Assembly: GCF_947495205.1 (NCBI RefSeq)
Contig: NZ_CANLXV010000012.1
Coordinates: 1 to 64,000 of the forward strand
Source: an uncultured Polaribacter sp.
Lineage (GTDB): Bacteria > Bacteroidota > Bacteroidia > Flavobacteriales > Flavobacteriaceae
Length of the DNA stretch: 64,000 bases
Direction: 5' to 3'
In this document: positions 51,440-59,351 of the stretch, one piece after another
How positions within the stretch are numbered: position 1 is the stretch's first letter
How the letters are laid out: each line of letters opens with the position of its first letter
Notes under the pieces: generated by a model
What the model saw: only the letters and a program-made list of their open reading frames with translations
Databases searched by the model: none
Told to the model about the DNA's origin: nothing
Program-made: the position numbers and the translations under genes

Positions 51440-52639
51440 ATGAGCTTAAAACAAAACTTACACAATTTAAAAGAAAAGTATAAAGGTAAAAAAATGGCAC
51501 CTGCATTTAATGCAATCCATACCTTTTTATATTTGCCAAATGAAGTAACTCATGGAGGTACTCACGTAAAGGCAGCAGACGATTTAAAACGTACCATGAA
51601 TACTGTAATTACGGCATTAATACCGTGTTTGCTTTTTGGTATGTTTAATGCAGGTTATCAGCATTATGCAGCAATAGATCCAACGTTAAGAACAGATATA
51701 TTAGCAAACTTTTTTACGTTTGATAATCTTTGGATTGGGATTATTAAAGTATTACCACTTGTAATTGTTTCTTACGGTGTTGGTCTTATTGTAGAATTTA
51801 TTTTTGCAGTAATTAAAGGGCACGAAGTAGAAGAAGGCTATTTAGTTACAGGTATGTTAGTTCCATTAATTGTGCCTGTAGATACTCCTTTATGGATGTT
51901 AGCAGTAGCAGTTGTTTTTGGAGTTGTTATTGGTAAAGAAGTTTTTGGTGGTACAGGAATGAATATTTTAAACCCAGCTTTAACTATTAGAGCGTTTTTG
52001 TTTTTTGCATATCCTACTTGGATGTCTGGAGACAAAGTTTGGGTTTATGAAGCTACTGAAAGAGCAGGAACTGCAGATGCAATTTCGGGAGAAACTATTT
52101 TAGGTAGTTATGCACAAAATGCAGAAGTTGTGTATTCTAACTGGGACAAGTTTATGGGCTTTATTCCAGGTTCTGTTGGAGAAACTTCTACCTTATTAAT
52201 ATTATTAGGTGCAGCTTTTTTAATCTTTACAAAAATTGGAAGTTGGAGAATAATTTTAGCTACATTTTTAGGTGCTGCTGTAATGGGTTTAATCTTTAAT
52301 GCAGTTGTAAATGCAGAAGTTATTACAGAATCTAGTAAATTTTACGGCTTAATGAATACGCCTTTTTGGGAACATTTAATGATTGGTGGTTTGGCATTTG
52401 GTGCTGTTTTTATGGCAACAGATCCAGTAACTGGTTCTCAAACAAATAAAGGAAAGTGGATTTATGGTTTCCTTATTGGATTTTTATCAATAATGATTCG
52501 TGTATTTAATCCAGCATATCCAGAAGGAGTTTTCTTAGCAATATTATTAATGAATGTTTTTGCACCAACCATAGACCATTATGTAGTGCAAGGTAACGTT
52601 AAGAAAAGAATGAAACGTTTAAAAGCAAAAACAGCATAA
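51440..52639 (+). CDS. nqrB: Na+-translocating NADH-quinone reductase subunit B
   Basis: A 399-residue integral membrane subunit with about ten helices. Family marks: THGGTHVKAADDLKRTMNTV, GYLVTGMLVPLIVPVDTPLW, GKEVFGGTGMNILNPALTIR, FFAYPTWMSGDKVW and GSVGETSTLLILLGAAFLIF, whose GETST threonine is the expected covalent FMN site (~residue 247). MATDPVTGSQTNKGKWIYG and YPEGVFLAILLMN close the core. It carries electrons through the membrane and forms part of the Na+ path. Confidence 0.96.
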   Translation: MSLKQNLHNLKEKYKGKKMAPAFNAIHTFLYLPNEVTHGGTHVKAADDLKRTMNTVITALIPCLLFGMFNAGYQHYAAIDPTLRTDILANFFTFDNLWIGIIKVLPLVIVSYGVGLIVEFIFAVIKGHEVEEGYLVTGMLVPLIVPVDTPLWMLAVAVVFGVVIGKEVFGGTGMNILNPALTIRAFLFFAYPTWMSGDKVWVYEATERAGTADAISGETILGSYAQNAEVVYSNWDKFMGFIPGSVGETSTLLILLGAAFLIFTKIGSWRIILATFLGAAVMGLIFNAVVNAEVITESSKFYGLMNTPFWEHLMIGGLAFGAVFMATDPVTGSQTNKGKWIYGFLIGFLSIMIRVFNPAYPEGVFLAILLMNVFAPTIDHYVVQGNVKKRMKRLKAKTA

Positions 52640-52641
52640 TT

Positions 52642-53427
52642 ATGGCAAATACAGATAAAAATTCATACACAATAATTTTTGCCATTGCAATGGTAATTGT
52701 TGTCGGTTCTTTATTAGCATTTACTGCATCTTCTTTAAAACCAAACATTAAAGAGAATGAAAGAATGGAAAAGCAACAAAACATTTTGTATGCTATGGGA
52801 ATAAATGGAAATAAAGGTGAAGGTGATATCACTTTTATATCTACAGATAAGGTATCTGAAGTGTTTGCTTCTAAAATTTCTGAACAAATTGTTTTAGAGG
52901 TTAAAGACGGTGCTATTTTAAAACAAATGAATCGTGATGAGTTTGTTAAAGCAAATAATAAAGAACCTTATTTAATTGATATTAAAAAGGAGCAGGCCAA
53001 AGCTAAAAATGGTAGTTCTCGCTTTCTACCATTGTTTAAAGGAGAGCAAGAAGGAAAAACAGTTTACGTTGCACCTATAAGAGGTAAAGGTCTTTGGGAT
53101 GCCATCTGGGGATTTGTTGCTTTAGATAAAGACATGATTGTTAGAGGTACATATTTTGATCATAAAGGAGAAACTCCTGGTTTAGGAGCAAATATTAAGC
53201 AACGTTATTTTATGGATGATTTTTACGGAGAAAGATTACTTACAGATGCAGGCGTTTTTAAAGGAATTGCTGTAGCTAAAGGAAATAATGATCCAAAAAA
53301 TGAAGATAAAGATGATTATGAAGTAGATGCTTTAGCAGGTGCAACCATCACTGGAGATGGTGTTTCTGCAATGATAAAGAAAGATTTAAAATTGTACTTA
53401 CCATACTTTAAAAACCTAAAAAAATAA
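52642..53427 (+). CDS. nqrC: Na+-translocating NADH-quinone reductase subunit C
   Basis: A 261-residue subunit with one N-terminal helix (YTIIFAIAMVIVVGSLLAFT) and a periplasmic FMN-binding domain. GLWDAIWGFVALDKDMIV, TPGLGANIKQRYFMDDFYGE and the flavinylation motif DALAGATITGDGVSAMIKKD (expected FMN-threonine near 237) are present. Attachment in this family is done by an ApbE flavin transferase, not encoded in this window. Spacing to nqrB is 2 bp. Confidence 0.96.
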   Translation: MANTDKNSYTIIFAIAMVIVVGSLLAFTASSLKPNIKENERMEKQQNILYAMGINGNKGEGDITFISTDKVSEVFASKISEQIVLEVKDGAILKQMNRDEFVKANNKEPYLIDIKKEQAKAKNGSSRFLPLFKGEQEGKTVYVAPIRGKGLWDAIWGFVALDKDMIVRGTYFDHKGETPGLGANIKQRYFMDDFYGERLLTDAGVFKGIAVAKGNNDPKNEDKDDYEVDALAGATITGDGVSAMIKKDLKLYLPYFKNLKK

Positions 53428-53433
53428 TTTAAA

Positions 53434-54078
53434 ATGGCATTACTTTCAAAAAAAGACGCAAAGTTAATTACAGATCCATTAGCAGATAACAATCCAATTA
53501 CAATACAAGTATTAGGTATATGTTCTGCATTAGCAATTACTGCAGAGCTAAAAGCCTCTTTAGTAATGGGAATTGCTGTATTGTTTGTATTAGGTGTAGG
53601 TAACGTAGTTATATCTCTAATGAGAAATATTATACCATCTAAAATTAGAATTATTGTACAACTTATTGTAGTTGCATCTTTAGTAATTATTGTAGATCAA
53701 GTATTAAAAGCTTTTGCTTTTGAATTGAGTAAAACGTTATCAGTTTTTATTGGTTTAATTATTACCAACTGTATTATTATGGGACGTTTTGAGGCTTTTG
53801 CTTTGGCAAATGGGCCTTGGAGATCTTTCTTAGATGGAATTGGTAATGCATTAGGTTACGCGGTAATCTTGTTAATTGTAGGTTTTTTTAGAGAATTATT
53901 AGGTTCTGGTACTTTATTTGGTATTCCTGTTTTAGGAGATGCAATTGAAAAAACAGGATTGTATGCCACAGGTTATGAAAATAATGGTTTTATGTTAATG
54001 CCTCCAATGGCGCTAATAATTGTAGGACTTATTATTTGGGTACAAAGAAGTAGAAACAAGAGTTTAATAGAAGATTAG
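53434..54078 (+). CDS. nqrD: Na+-translocating NADH-quinone reductase subunit D
   Basis: A 214-residue membrane subunit of the NqrD/RnfE family: DNNPITIQVLGICSALAITA, IIPSKIRIIVQLIVVASLVI, TNCIIMGRFEAFALANGPW and DGIGNALGYAVILLIVGFFR. The conserved cysteines (GICSALA and TNCIIMGR) match those proposed to hold an intramembrane iron centre shared with NqrE. Complete. Confidence 0.96.
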   Translation: MALLSKKDAKLITDPLADNNPITIQVLGICSALAITAELKASLVMGIAVLFVLGVGNVVISLMRNIIPSKIRIIVQLIVVASLVIIVDQVLKAFAFELSKTLSVFIGLIITNCIIMGRFEAFALANGPWRSFLDGIGNALGYAVILLIVGFFRELLGSGTLFGIPVLGDAIEKTGLYATGYENNGFMLMPPMALIIVGLIIWVQRSRNKSLIED

Positions 54079-54172
54079 TACATTATTTCTTGAATACATT
54101 TCAGGAAGGTAATGAAGTACTTTATATAGTTTATCAAACATTCTGAAATAAATCAGAATAAAAAATAAAAAA
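54079..54172 (+). other. 94-bp gap in the nqr operon with a hairpin
   Basis: The nqrD-nqrE gap is much longer than the others (1-12 bp). ATTCTGA (54140-54146) can pair with TCAGAAT (54153-54159) just ahead of nqrE. It could be a processing or attenuation site or an internal promoter region. Confidence 0.4.
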
Positions 54173-54898
54173 ATGGAACACGTAGAATTATTTTTCAAAT
54201 CAATCTTTATTGATAATATGGTGTTTGCGGTATTTTTAGGTATGTGTTCATACTTGGCCGTATCAAAAAAGGTGGCTACAGCTGTAGGTTTAGGTGCTGC
54301 TGTAATTTTTGTATTAGCAATTACCGTGCCTTTAAACTGGTTGTTAGACCAATATTTATTACAACCTGGTGCATTATCTTGGTTAGGTGCAGAATATGCA
54401 GATTATGACTTAGGTTTTTTATCTTTTATCATGTTTATTGCAACTATTGCAACCATGGTCCAATTGGTAGAAATTATTGTCGAAAAATTTTCACCTTCAC
54501 TTTACAACTCTTTAGGTATATTTTTACCATTAATTGCTGTAAACTGTGCAATTTTAGGAGGAAGTTTATTTATGCAAGCTCGTGAAATTGAAAGTTTAGG
54601 TTTGGCTTTTAATTACGGTATATCATCTGGAATAGGTTGGTTTTTAGCAATTTTAGCGATAGCAGCTATTCGTGAGAAAATTAGATATTCTAGTGTGCCA
54701 CCAGCTTTAAGAGGTTTAGGTATTACTTTTATTATTACAGGTTTAATGGGAATTGGTTTTTTAAGTTTTGGAGGAATGTTAACTGGCGGAGATGAAGAAG
54801 AAAAACCAGCTAAAAAAGTAGAGGCTACCGTTAAAAAAGTAGAATCAAAAGAAGATAAGAAAGAAGAAATAGCAAAAAACACGAAAACGATACAATAA
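54173..54898 (+). CDS. nqrE: Na+-translocating NADH-quinone reductase subunit E with charged tail
   Basis: A 241-residue NqrE. The ~200-residue core is typical: [60 protein letters not shown] and [20 protein letters not shown]. The conserved cysteines GMCSYLA and VNCAILG are present. After the last helix comes an extra ~36-residue cytoplasmic tail rich in Lys and Glu ([20 protein letters not shown] then [13 protein letters not shown]), longer than the usual end. Confidence 0.95.
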   Translation: MEHVELFFKSIFIDNMVFAVFLGMCSYLAVSKKVATAVGLGAAVIFVLAITVPLNWLLDQYLLQPGALSWLGAEYADYDLGFLSFIMFIATIATMVQLVEIIVEKFSPSLYNSLGIFLPLIAVNCAILGGSLFMQAREIESLGLAFNYGISSGIGWFLAILAIAAIREKIRYSSVPPALRGLGITFIITGLMGIGFLSFGGMLTGGDEEEKPAKKVEATVKKVESKEDKKEEIAKNTKTIQ

Positions 54899-54899
54899 T

Positions 54900-56210
54900 A
54901 TGATTTTAGCAGCAGGTACTACAGGAACTGTTATTGCAACAGTGGTCGCATTTTTAATAATCGCTTTATTACTAATAACTTTATTGTTAGTCGTAAAACA
55001 AAAATTATCTCCATCTGGTCCCGTAAAGATTATGATTAATGGAGAAAGAGAAATAGAAGTTGCTTCTGGAGATTCTTTATTATCTACCTTAGGAAATAAT
55101 AAAATATTTTTACCATCAGCTTGTGGTGGAGGTGGAACTTGTATTCAATGCGAGTGTCATGTTACGGAAGGTGGAGGAGAAGCATTACCAACAGAGGTGC
55201 CGCATTTTTCTAGAAAAGAATTAAAAGACGGTGCACGTTTGGCTTGCCAAGTTAAGGTAAAACAAAATATGAATATTTCTATTCCAGAAGAAGTTTTTGG
55301 AATTAAAAAATGGGATGCAGTAGTAGTAAGAAATTATAACGTAGCTTCTTTTATTAAAGAATTCGTGGTAGAAATACCAGAAGATATGGGTTATAAAGCG
55401 GGAGGTTATATTCAAATTGAAATTCCACCTTGTGAAGTAAAGTTTTCTGAAATGGATATTACTGCACACCCAGAAGAGCATGAAACTGCAGATAAATTTG
55501 AAGGCGAATGGGAAAAGTTTAATCTAAGACCGTTGGTTATGAAAAATACAGAAACTGTAGAAAGAGCATATTCTATGGCTTCTTACCCAGCAGAAGGAAG
55601 AGAAATTATGTTAAACGTTCGTATTGCAACACCACCTTTTGATAGAGCAAAAGGCGGCTGGATGGATGTGAATCCTGGAGTTGCATCTTCTTATATATTT
55701 AACTTGAAAAAAGGAGACAAATGTGTAATTTCCGGTCCTTATGGAGAATTCTTTATCAATGAATCTGACGCAGAAATGTTGTATGTTGGTGGTGGAGCAG
55801 GTATGGCGCCAATGCGTTCGCATTTATATCAATTATTTAGAACACTTAAAACCGGTAGAAAAGTAACGTATTGGTATGGTGGACGATCTAAGGCTGAATT
55901 GTTTTATATTGATCATTTTAGAGCATTAGAAAAAGATTTTCCTAATTTTAAGTTTTACTTAGCATTATCTGAACCTTTAGAGGTGGATAACTGGAAAGTT
56001 AAAAAAGATATTAATGACGAATCAGGAGATGGATTTGTTGGATTTATACATAATTGTGTAATCGAAAATTATTTGAATCATCATGAATCACCAGAAGACA
56101 TCGAATTGTATTTCTGTGGACCACCATTAATGAACAAGGCTGTTCAAAAGATGGGTGAAGATTTTGGTATTTCAGATGAAAATATCCGTTTTGATGACTT
56201 TGGAGGATAG
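54900..56210 (+). CDS. nqrF: Na+-translocating NADH-quinone reductase subunit F
   Basis: A 436-residue electron-entry subunit. One N-terminal helix is followed by a [2Fe-2S] ferredoxin domain with [15 protein letters not shown] and RLACQV as cluster ligands (~75-120), an FAD-binding barrel with [20 protein letters not shown], and an NADH-binding domain with [16 protein letters not shown] and [20 protein letters not shown]. Starts 1 bp after nqrE. A strong terminator follows. Confidence 0.97.
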   Translation: MILAAGTTGTVIATVVAFLIIALLLITLLLVVKQKLSPSGPVKIMINGEREIEVASGDSLLSTLGNNKIFLPSACGGGGTCIQCECHVTEGGGEALPTEVPHFSRKELKDGARLACQVKVKQNMNISIPEEVFGIKKWDAVVVRNYNVASFIKEFVVEIPEDMGYKAGGYIQIEIPPCEVKFSEMDITAHPEEHETADKFEGEWEKFNLRPLVMKNTETVERAYSMASYPAEGREIMLNVRIATPPFDRAKGGWMDVNPGVASSYIFNLKKGDKCVISGPYGEFFINESDAEMLYVGGGAGMAPMRSHLYQLFRTLKTGRKVTYWYGGRSKAELFYIDHFRALEKDFPNFKFYLALSEPLEVDNWKVKKDINDESGDGFVGFIHNCVIENYLNHHESPEDIELYFCGPPLMNKAVQKMGEDFGISDENIRFDDFGG

Positions 56211-56233
56211 TCTATAGGCATTTATAAATTAGT

Positions 56234-56268
56234 AAAACCAATTCAGAAATGAATTGGTTTTTTTTTGA
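56234..56268 (+). terminator. Rho-independent terminator of the nqr operon
   Basis: A perfect 12-bp stem (56234-56245 with 56250-56261) with a GAAA tetraloop and a T-run, 24 bp after the nqrF stop. Confidence 0.93.
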
Positions 56269-56739
56269 ATTGAAAGTAGTAAATTTAGTGATATACTTAT
56301 CAATCAAATTGAAGGACACATAAGTTTTAAGGGATTTTAATATGGCACTAAAGAATTTAAAATATTTGATAAAGGAACTAGTGGATATTAAATTCAATGC
56401 ACTAAAACAGGAAAAATAGCACTTTTAGAAGGTCATTTAATATTCATTTAGATGGAGGTTATTATTTCTTAAATGAGCCTAAAATGATATGTTTATGCTA
56501 TTTAATGAATGATATACGCCGGCTATGAAAGCAATAGGTATAATTCTTAAAATAGATATTGGAGATTAGTAAAGGAGCTTATAAAGAGATTTTAAAATAG
56601 CAGTTATTTAATACTTCATGCACTATAATTTCAAAGGTCTTAAAATGGTAGTAAAGCCAATAAGTAAGTGAAATTTGAATTCTTAAATAAAACAATTCAT
56701 TTTTATTATTACAATACGTAGATTCTGAGTGGCCGTAGA
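56269..56739. other. gene-free stretch with possible decayed coding sequence
   Basis: No intact gene. On the plus strand around 56308-56450 one frame reads IEGHISFKGF, a stop, then YGTKEFKIFDKGTSGY, a stop, then CTKTGKIALLEGHLIF, a stop. The regular interruption of protein-like text suggests a dead gene of unknown family. The rest shows nothing recognisable. Confidence 0.3.
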
Positions 56740-57204
56740 TTAGATGGTAAGTAATGTATCTAAATGATATTTTGGCATATTATCTTCAAATTCAAATAGT
56801 TTAGAGTAATCCATTACATTAGGTATGTTTTCTAACGCACACAAATAGGCAACAACTGCACACAAACCATTAAAGAGCGTTTCTTTTGTGTTTGCGTTTA
56901 CAGGCTTTTTGTTATAATGGCACAAGGGTGTGGCAAAACCACAAGTTTCTAGAAATACTTTTTCTATCTGTAAAATCTCAAGAGGTGTATAACCATTAAA
57001 TTTTCTGCCAAGATTTTGATGAACACGACCAACATAACTTAAATTTAATGAGCCATGATCATTTGAAAGGTGTTTCCAACTGTCTAGGTTATCTAAAATA
57101 TTACCAACAGCACAAGCAGTGCAATCTTCTGGATTTAGTCTGTTATTGTGAAAAGCGTTATACAGTTTAATTAGCGCTTGTTCTAGTCTATATGGAGTAT
57201 TCAT
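56740..57204 (-). CDS. conserved protein often labelled 'NqrF', function unknown
   Basis: A 154-residue soluble protein: RLEQALIKLYNAFHNNRLNP, EDCTACAVGNILDNLDSWKH, VGRVHQNLGRKFNGYTPLEI and FNGLCAVVAYLCALENIPNV. Cysteines DCTAC (C-x-x-C) and CGFATPLC could bind metal or form a disulfide. I recall close relatives in Flavobacteriia databases named Na+-NQR subunit F, apparently by neighbourhood, because no ferredoxin, FAD or NADH domain exists here. It lies convergent to the nqr operon. Role unknown. Confidence 0.7.
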   Translation of the reverse strand: MNTPYRLEQALIKLYNAFHNNRLNPEDCTACAVGNILDNLDSWKHLSNDHGSLNLSYVGRVHQNLGRKFNGYTPLEILQIEKVFLETCGFATPLCHYNKKPVNANTKETLFNGLCAVVAYLCALENIPNVMDYSKLFEFEDNMPKYHLDTLLTI

Positions 57205-57327
57205 TTTATGGGCCTCTTTATAAATCTAAAAATAAGATATTAATTGAATTGTTCCAAAGCACTATCTGTTAAAATTTTAATCTAGAAGGGTTAAAAATTA
57301 TTAGTTTCGCATAAATTGATTTACAAT

Positions 57328-58113
57328 ATGGTGTTTATAGGTTTTCTTCTCTTGTTTTTGATAGTAATTTTTTCGCTTTTGTATGTTTTTCAAGAAAAAT
57401 TCATTTTTTTAAATGGTAAAATTATTCCAAAGGAATATTCCTATCGGTTTACTTCTAAGTTTGAAGAGCTTTTTATAACAACAAAATCTAGTAGTATAAA
57501 TGCATTACATTTTAAATTAAAAAATCCAAAGGGAGTAGTGCTATTTAATCATGGAAATAAAGGAAATTTGATGAAATGGGGAGAAAAGGTAAACTTCTTT
57601 CTAAAATGTAATTATGAAGTGCTAGTTTATGACTATAGAAGTTATGGTAAAAGTAAAGGTAAGTTTGATGAAGATGAAATGTATAACGATGCATTGGAAG
57701 TTTATAACCATTTAAAAGCTTATTATGAAGAGTGTAATATTGTAGTTTATGGCTTTTCTTTGGGAAGTACTTTTGCTACAAAAATAGCTTCAATTAATAA
57801 TCCAAAACATTTAATATTAGAAGCGCCATTTTTCAATTTTAAAAAGGCTGTCCGTTTTGTAACAAAATTAGTACCCATTTTTTTGCTGAAATATCAATTT
57901 AGAACAGATATTGATATTCAAAACGTTAAATGTCCAATCACGATTTTTCATGGTAATTTAGATAAAACTACTTCTTTTAAAGATTCAAAAGAACTTTATA
58001 CGTTTATAAATACCCAAAATAAAGAATTTGTAATGGTTAATAAAGGCACGCATCATAACATTAAGGATTTTGCTATTTATAAAAAGAAATTAAAAGAAAT
58101 TTTATATTCTTAG
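57328..58113 (+). CDS. alpha/beta hydrolase, membrane-anchored
   Basis: A 261-residue alpha/beta hydrolase with an N-terminal helix (FIGFLLLFLIVIFSLLYVF) anchoring it. Oxyanion region VVLFNHGNKGNLMKWG, nucleophile elbow YGFSLGSTFA (Ser at ~146), acid region ITIFHGNLDKTTSF and His in NKGTHHNIKDF complete a plausible triad. It resembles the BEM46/ABHD13-like group. Substrate unknown. I start at the ATG at 57328; a TTG 12 bp upstream adds only MIYN. Confidence 0.85.
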   Translation: MVFIGFLLLFLIVIFSLLYVFQEKFIFLNGKIIPKEYSYRFTSKFEELFITTKSSSINALHFKLKNPKGVVLFNHGNKGNLMKWGEKVNFFLKCNYEVLVYDYRSYGKSKGKFDEDEMYNDALEVYNHLKAYYEECNIVVYGFSLGSTFATKIASINNPKHLILEAPFFNFKKAVRFVTKLVPIFLLKYQFRTDIDIQNVKCPITIFHGNLDKTTSFKDSKELYTFINTQNKEFVMVNKGTHHNIKDFAIYKKKLKEILYS

Positions 58114-58161
58114 TTTAGGATACATTTTTAATATTGTATTTTTGATAGTTATAGAAAGGAT

Positions 58162-58611
58162 ATGAAACGTGTAGAAAAGATTTTAAAGAAACATAAATAC
58201 ATTAGCATAAAACTTAAGCTAATTGCTACCAATCATTTAGAATTAAAAGCAAAAATTAATGGTGTTAAAGGTCGTTTTATTTTAGATACAGGTGCTTCTA
58301 ATTCTTGTGTTGGCTTAGATGCCATAGAAAATTTTAAATTGGTGGCGAAAGAAAGTGAAACAAAAGCGGCTGGGGCAGGAGCCACAGATATGGAAACTCA
58401 AATTTCTGAAAGCAATACTTTACATATTAATAAATGGAAAACCAAGAAATTGAATTTGGTTTTGTTTGATTTGTCTCACGTAAATACAGCACTAGAACAT
58501 CACAATGCTAAAAAAGTAGATGGTATTATTGGTGCCGATATTTTACAAAAAGGAAAAGCTTTTATAGATTATAATAAGAAGTTATTGTATTTAAAGAAAA
58601 CAAAAAAATAG
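58162..58611 (+). CDS. retropepsin-like aspartic protease
   Basis: A 149-residue clan AA protein. Catalytic motif FILDTGASNSCVGLDAI (~38) and the later hydrophobic-Gly pattern KVDGIIGADILQKGKAFIDY fit a single-lobe retropepsin fold, which would work as a homodimer. There is no signal peptide. Similar small bacterial proteins are common, with unproven proteolysis. It lies 48 bp after the hydrolase gene on the same strand. Confidence 0.85.
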   Translation: MKRVEKILKKHKYISIKLKLIATNHLELKAKINGVKGRFILDTGASNSCVGLDAIENFKLVAKESETKAAGAGATDMETQISESNTLHINKWKTKKLNLVLFDLSHVNTALEHHNAKKVDGIIGADILQKGKAFIDYNKKLLYLKKTKK

Positions 58612-58684
58612 AAATAGTTACAATTGTATAAAGATTTGTAATCAATAAGCGTAAACCTAAAATTAACATTTAAAAAATAGAAAT

Positions 58685-59134
58685 ATGAGTTTGCAAAAAC
58701 AAGTAATGGATAAAATGAAAGAAGCTATGAAAGCAAAAGATACAGTTGCATTACAAGCTTTACGAGCTGTAAAATCTGCTTTTTTATTAGCTAAAACAGA
58801 AACTGGTGTTCAATCTGAATTATCTGAAGAACAAGAAGTGAAAATTATTCAAAAACAAGTAAAGCAAAGAAAGGACAGTGCAGCAATTTTTGTAAAACAA
58901 GGTAGACAAGATTTAGCAGCACCTGAATTGGCTGAATTGGCTATTTTAGAACAATTTTTACCAGAAGCACTTTCTGAAGATGAAATTGAAAAAGTAGTTG
59001 TTGCCACCATAGCAAAAGTTGGTGCTAGTGGAATGAAAGATATGGGAAAAGTAATGGGATTGGTATCTAAAGAATTGGCAGGACAAGCAGATGGTAAAAC
59101 AATTTCTAGTTTCGTAAAAAAACACTTAGCTTAA
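58685..59134 (+). CDS. yqeY: GatB/YqeY domain protein
   Basis: A 149-residue YqeY-like protein, related to the tail domain of the GatB amidotransferase subunit. Features: MKEAMKAKDTVALQALRAVK, VKIIQKQVKQRKDSAAIFVK, AILEQFLPEALSEDEIEKVV and GMKDMGKVMGLVSKELAGQA. In GatB the domain contacts tRNA; the stand-alone role is unclear. Complete. Followed by a tRNA gene. Confidence 0.94.
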   Translation: MSLQKQVMDKMKEAMKAKDTVALQALRAVKSAFLLAKTETGVQSELSEEQEVKIIQKQVKQRKDSAAIFVKQGRQDLAAPELAELAILEQFLPEALSEDEIEKVVVATIAKVGASGMKDMGKVMGLVSKELAGQADGKTISSFVKKHLA

Positions 59135-59171
59135 AAAGATTTTTTTTTTTGAATTTATATTAAAAAGTTTT

Positions 59172-59245
59172 GGCCCCGTAGTTCAACTGGATAGAATATC
59201 AGATTTCGGCTCTGACGGTTATAGGTTCGAATCCTATCGGGGTCA
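59172..59245 (+). tRNA. tRNA-Arg (anticodon TCG)
   Basis: 74 bases fold as a cloverleaf: acceptor GGCCCCG with CGGGGTC (one G-U), D-arm GTTCAACTGGATAGA, anticodon arm TCAGA-TTTCGGC-TCTGA with anticodon TCG (reads CGA and related codons), T-arm TATAGGTTCGAATCCTAT, discriminator A. CCA is not encoded. Confidence 0.95.
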
Positions 59246-59301
59246 CTATTTTTAGCCTAGGCTTGTTTGAAAACTTTTCCTGTTTTCGAAATTTTATGTA
59301 A

Positions 59302-59335
59302 AAAAAAAGCAACCATGAATTGGTTGCTTTTTTTC
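59302..59335. terminator. Rho-independent terminator, bidirectional
   Basis: A perfect 14-bp stem (59302-59315 with 59321-59334) with a TGAAT loop and long A/T runs. It lies between tRNA-Arg and the convergent T9SS giant gene, able to end both. Confidence 0.9.
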
Positions 59336-59351
59336 GTTTAGTTTATTTCTA

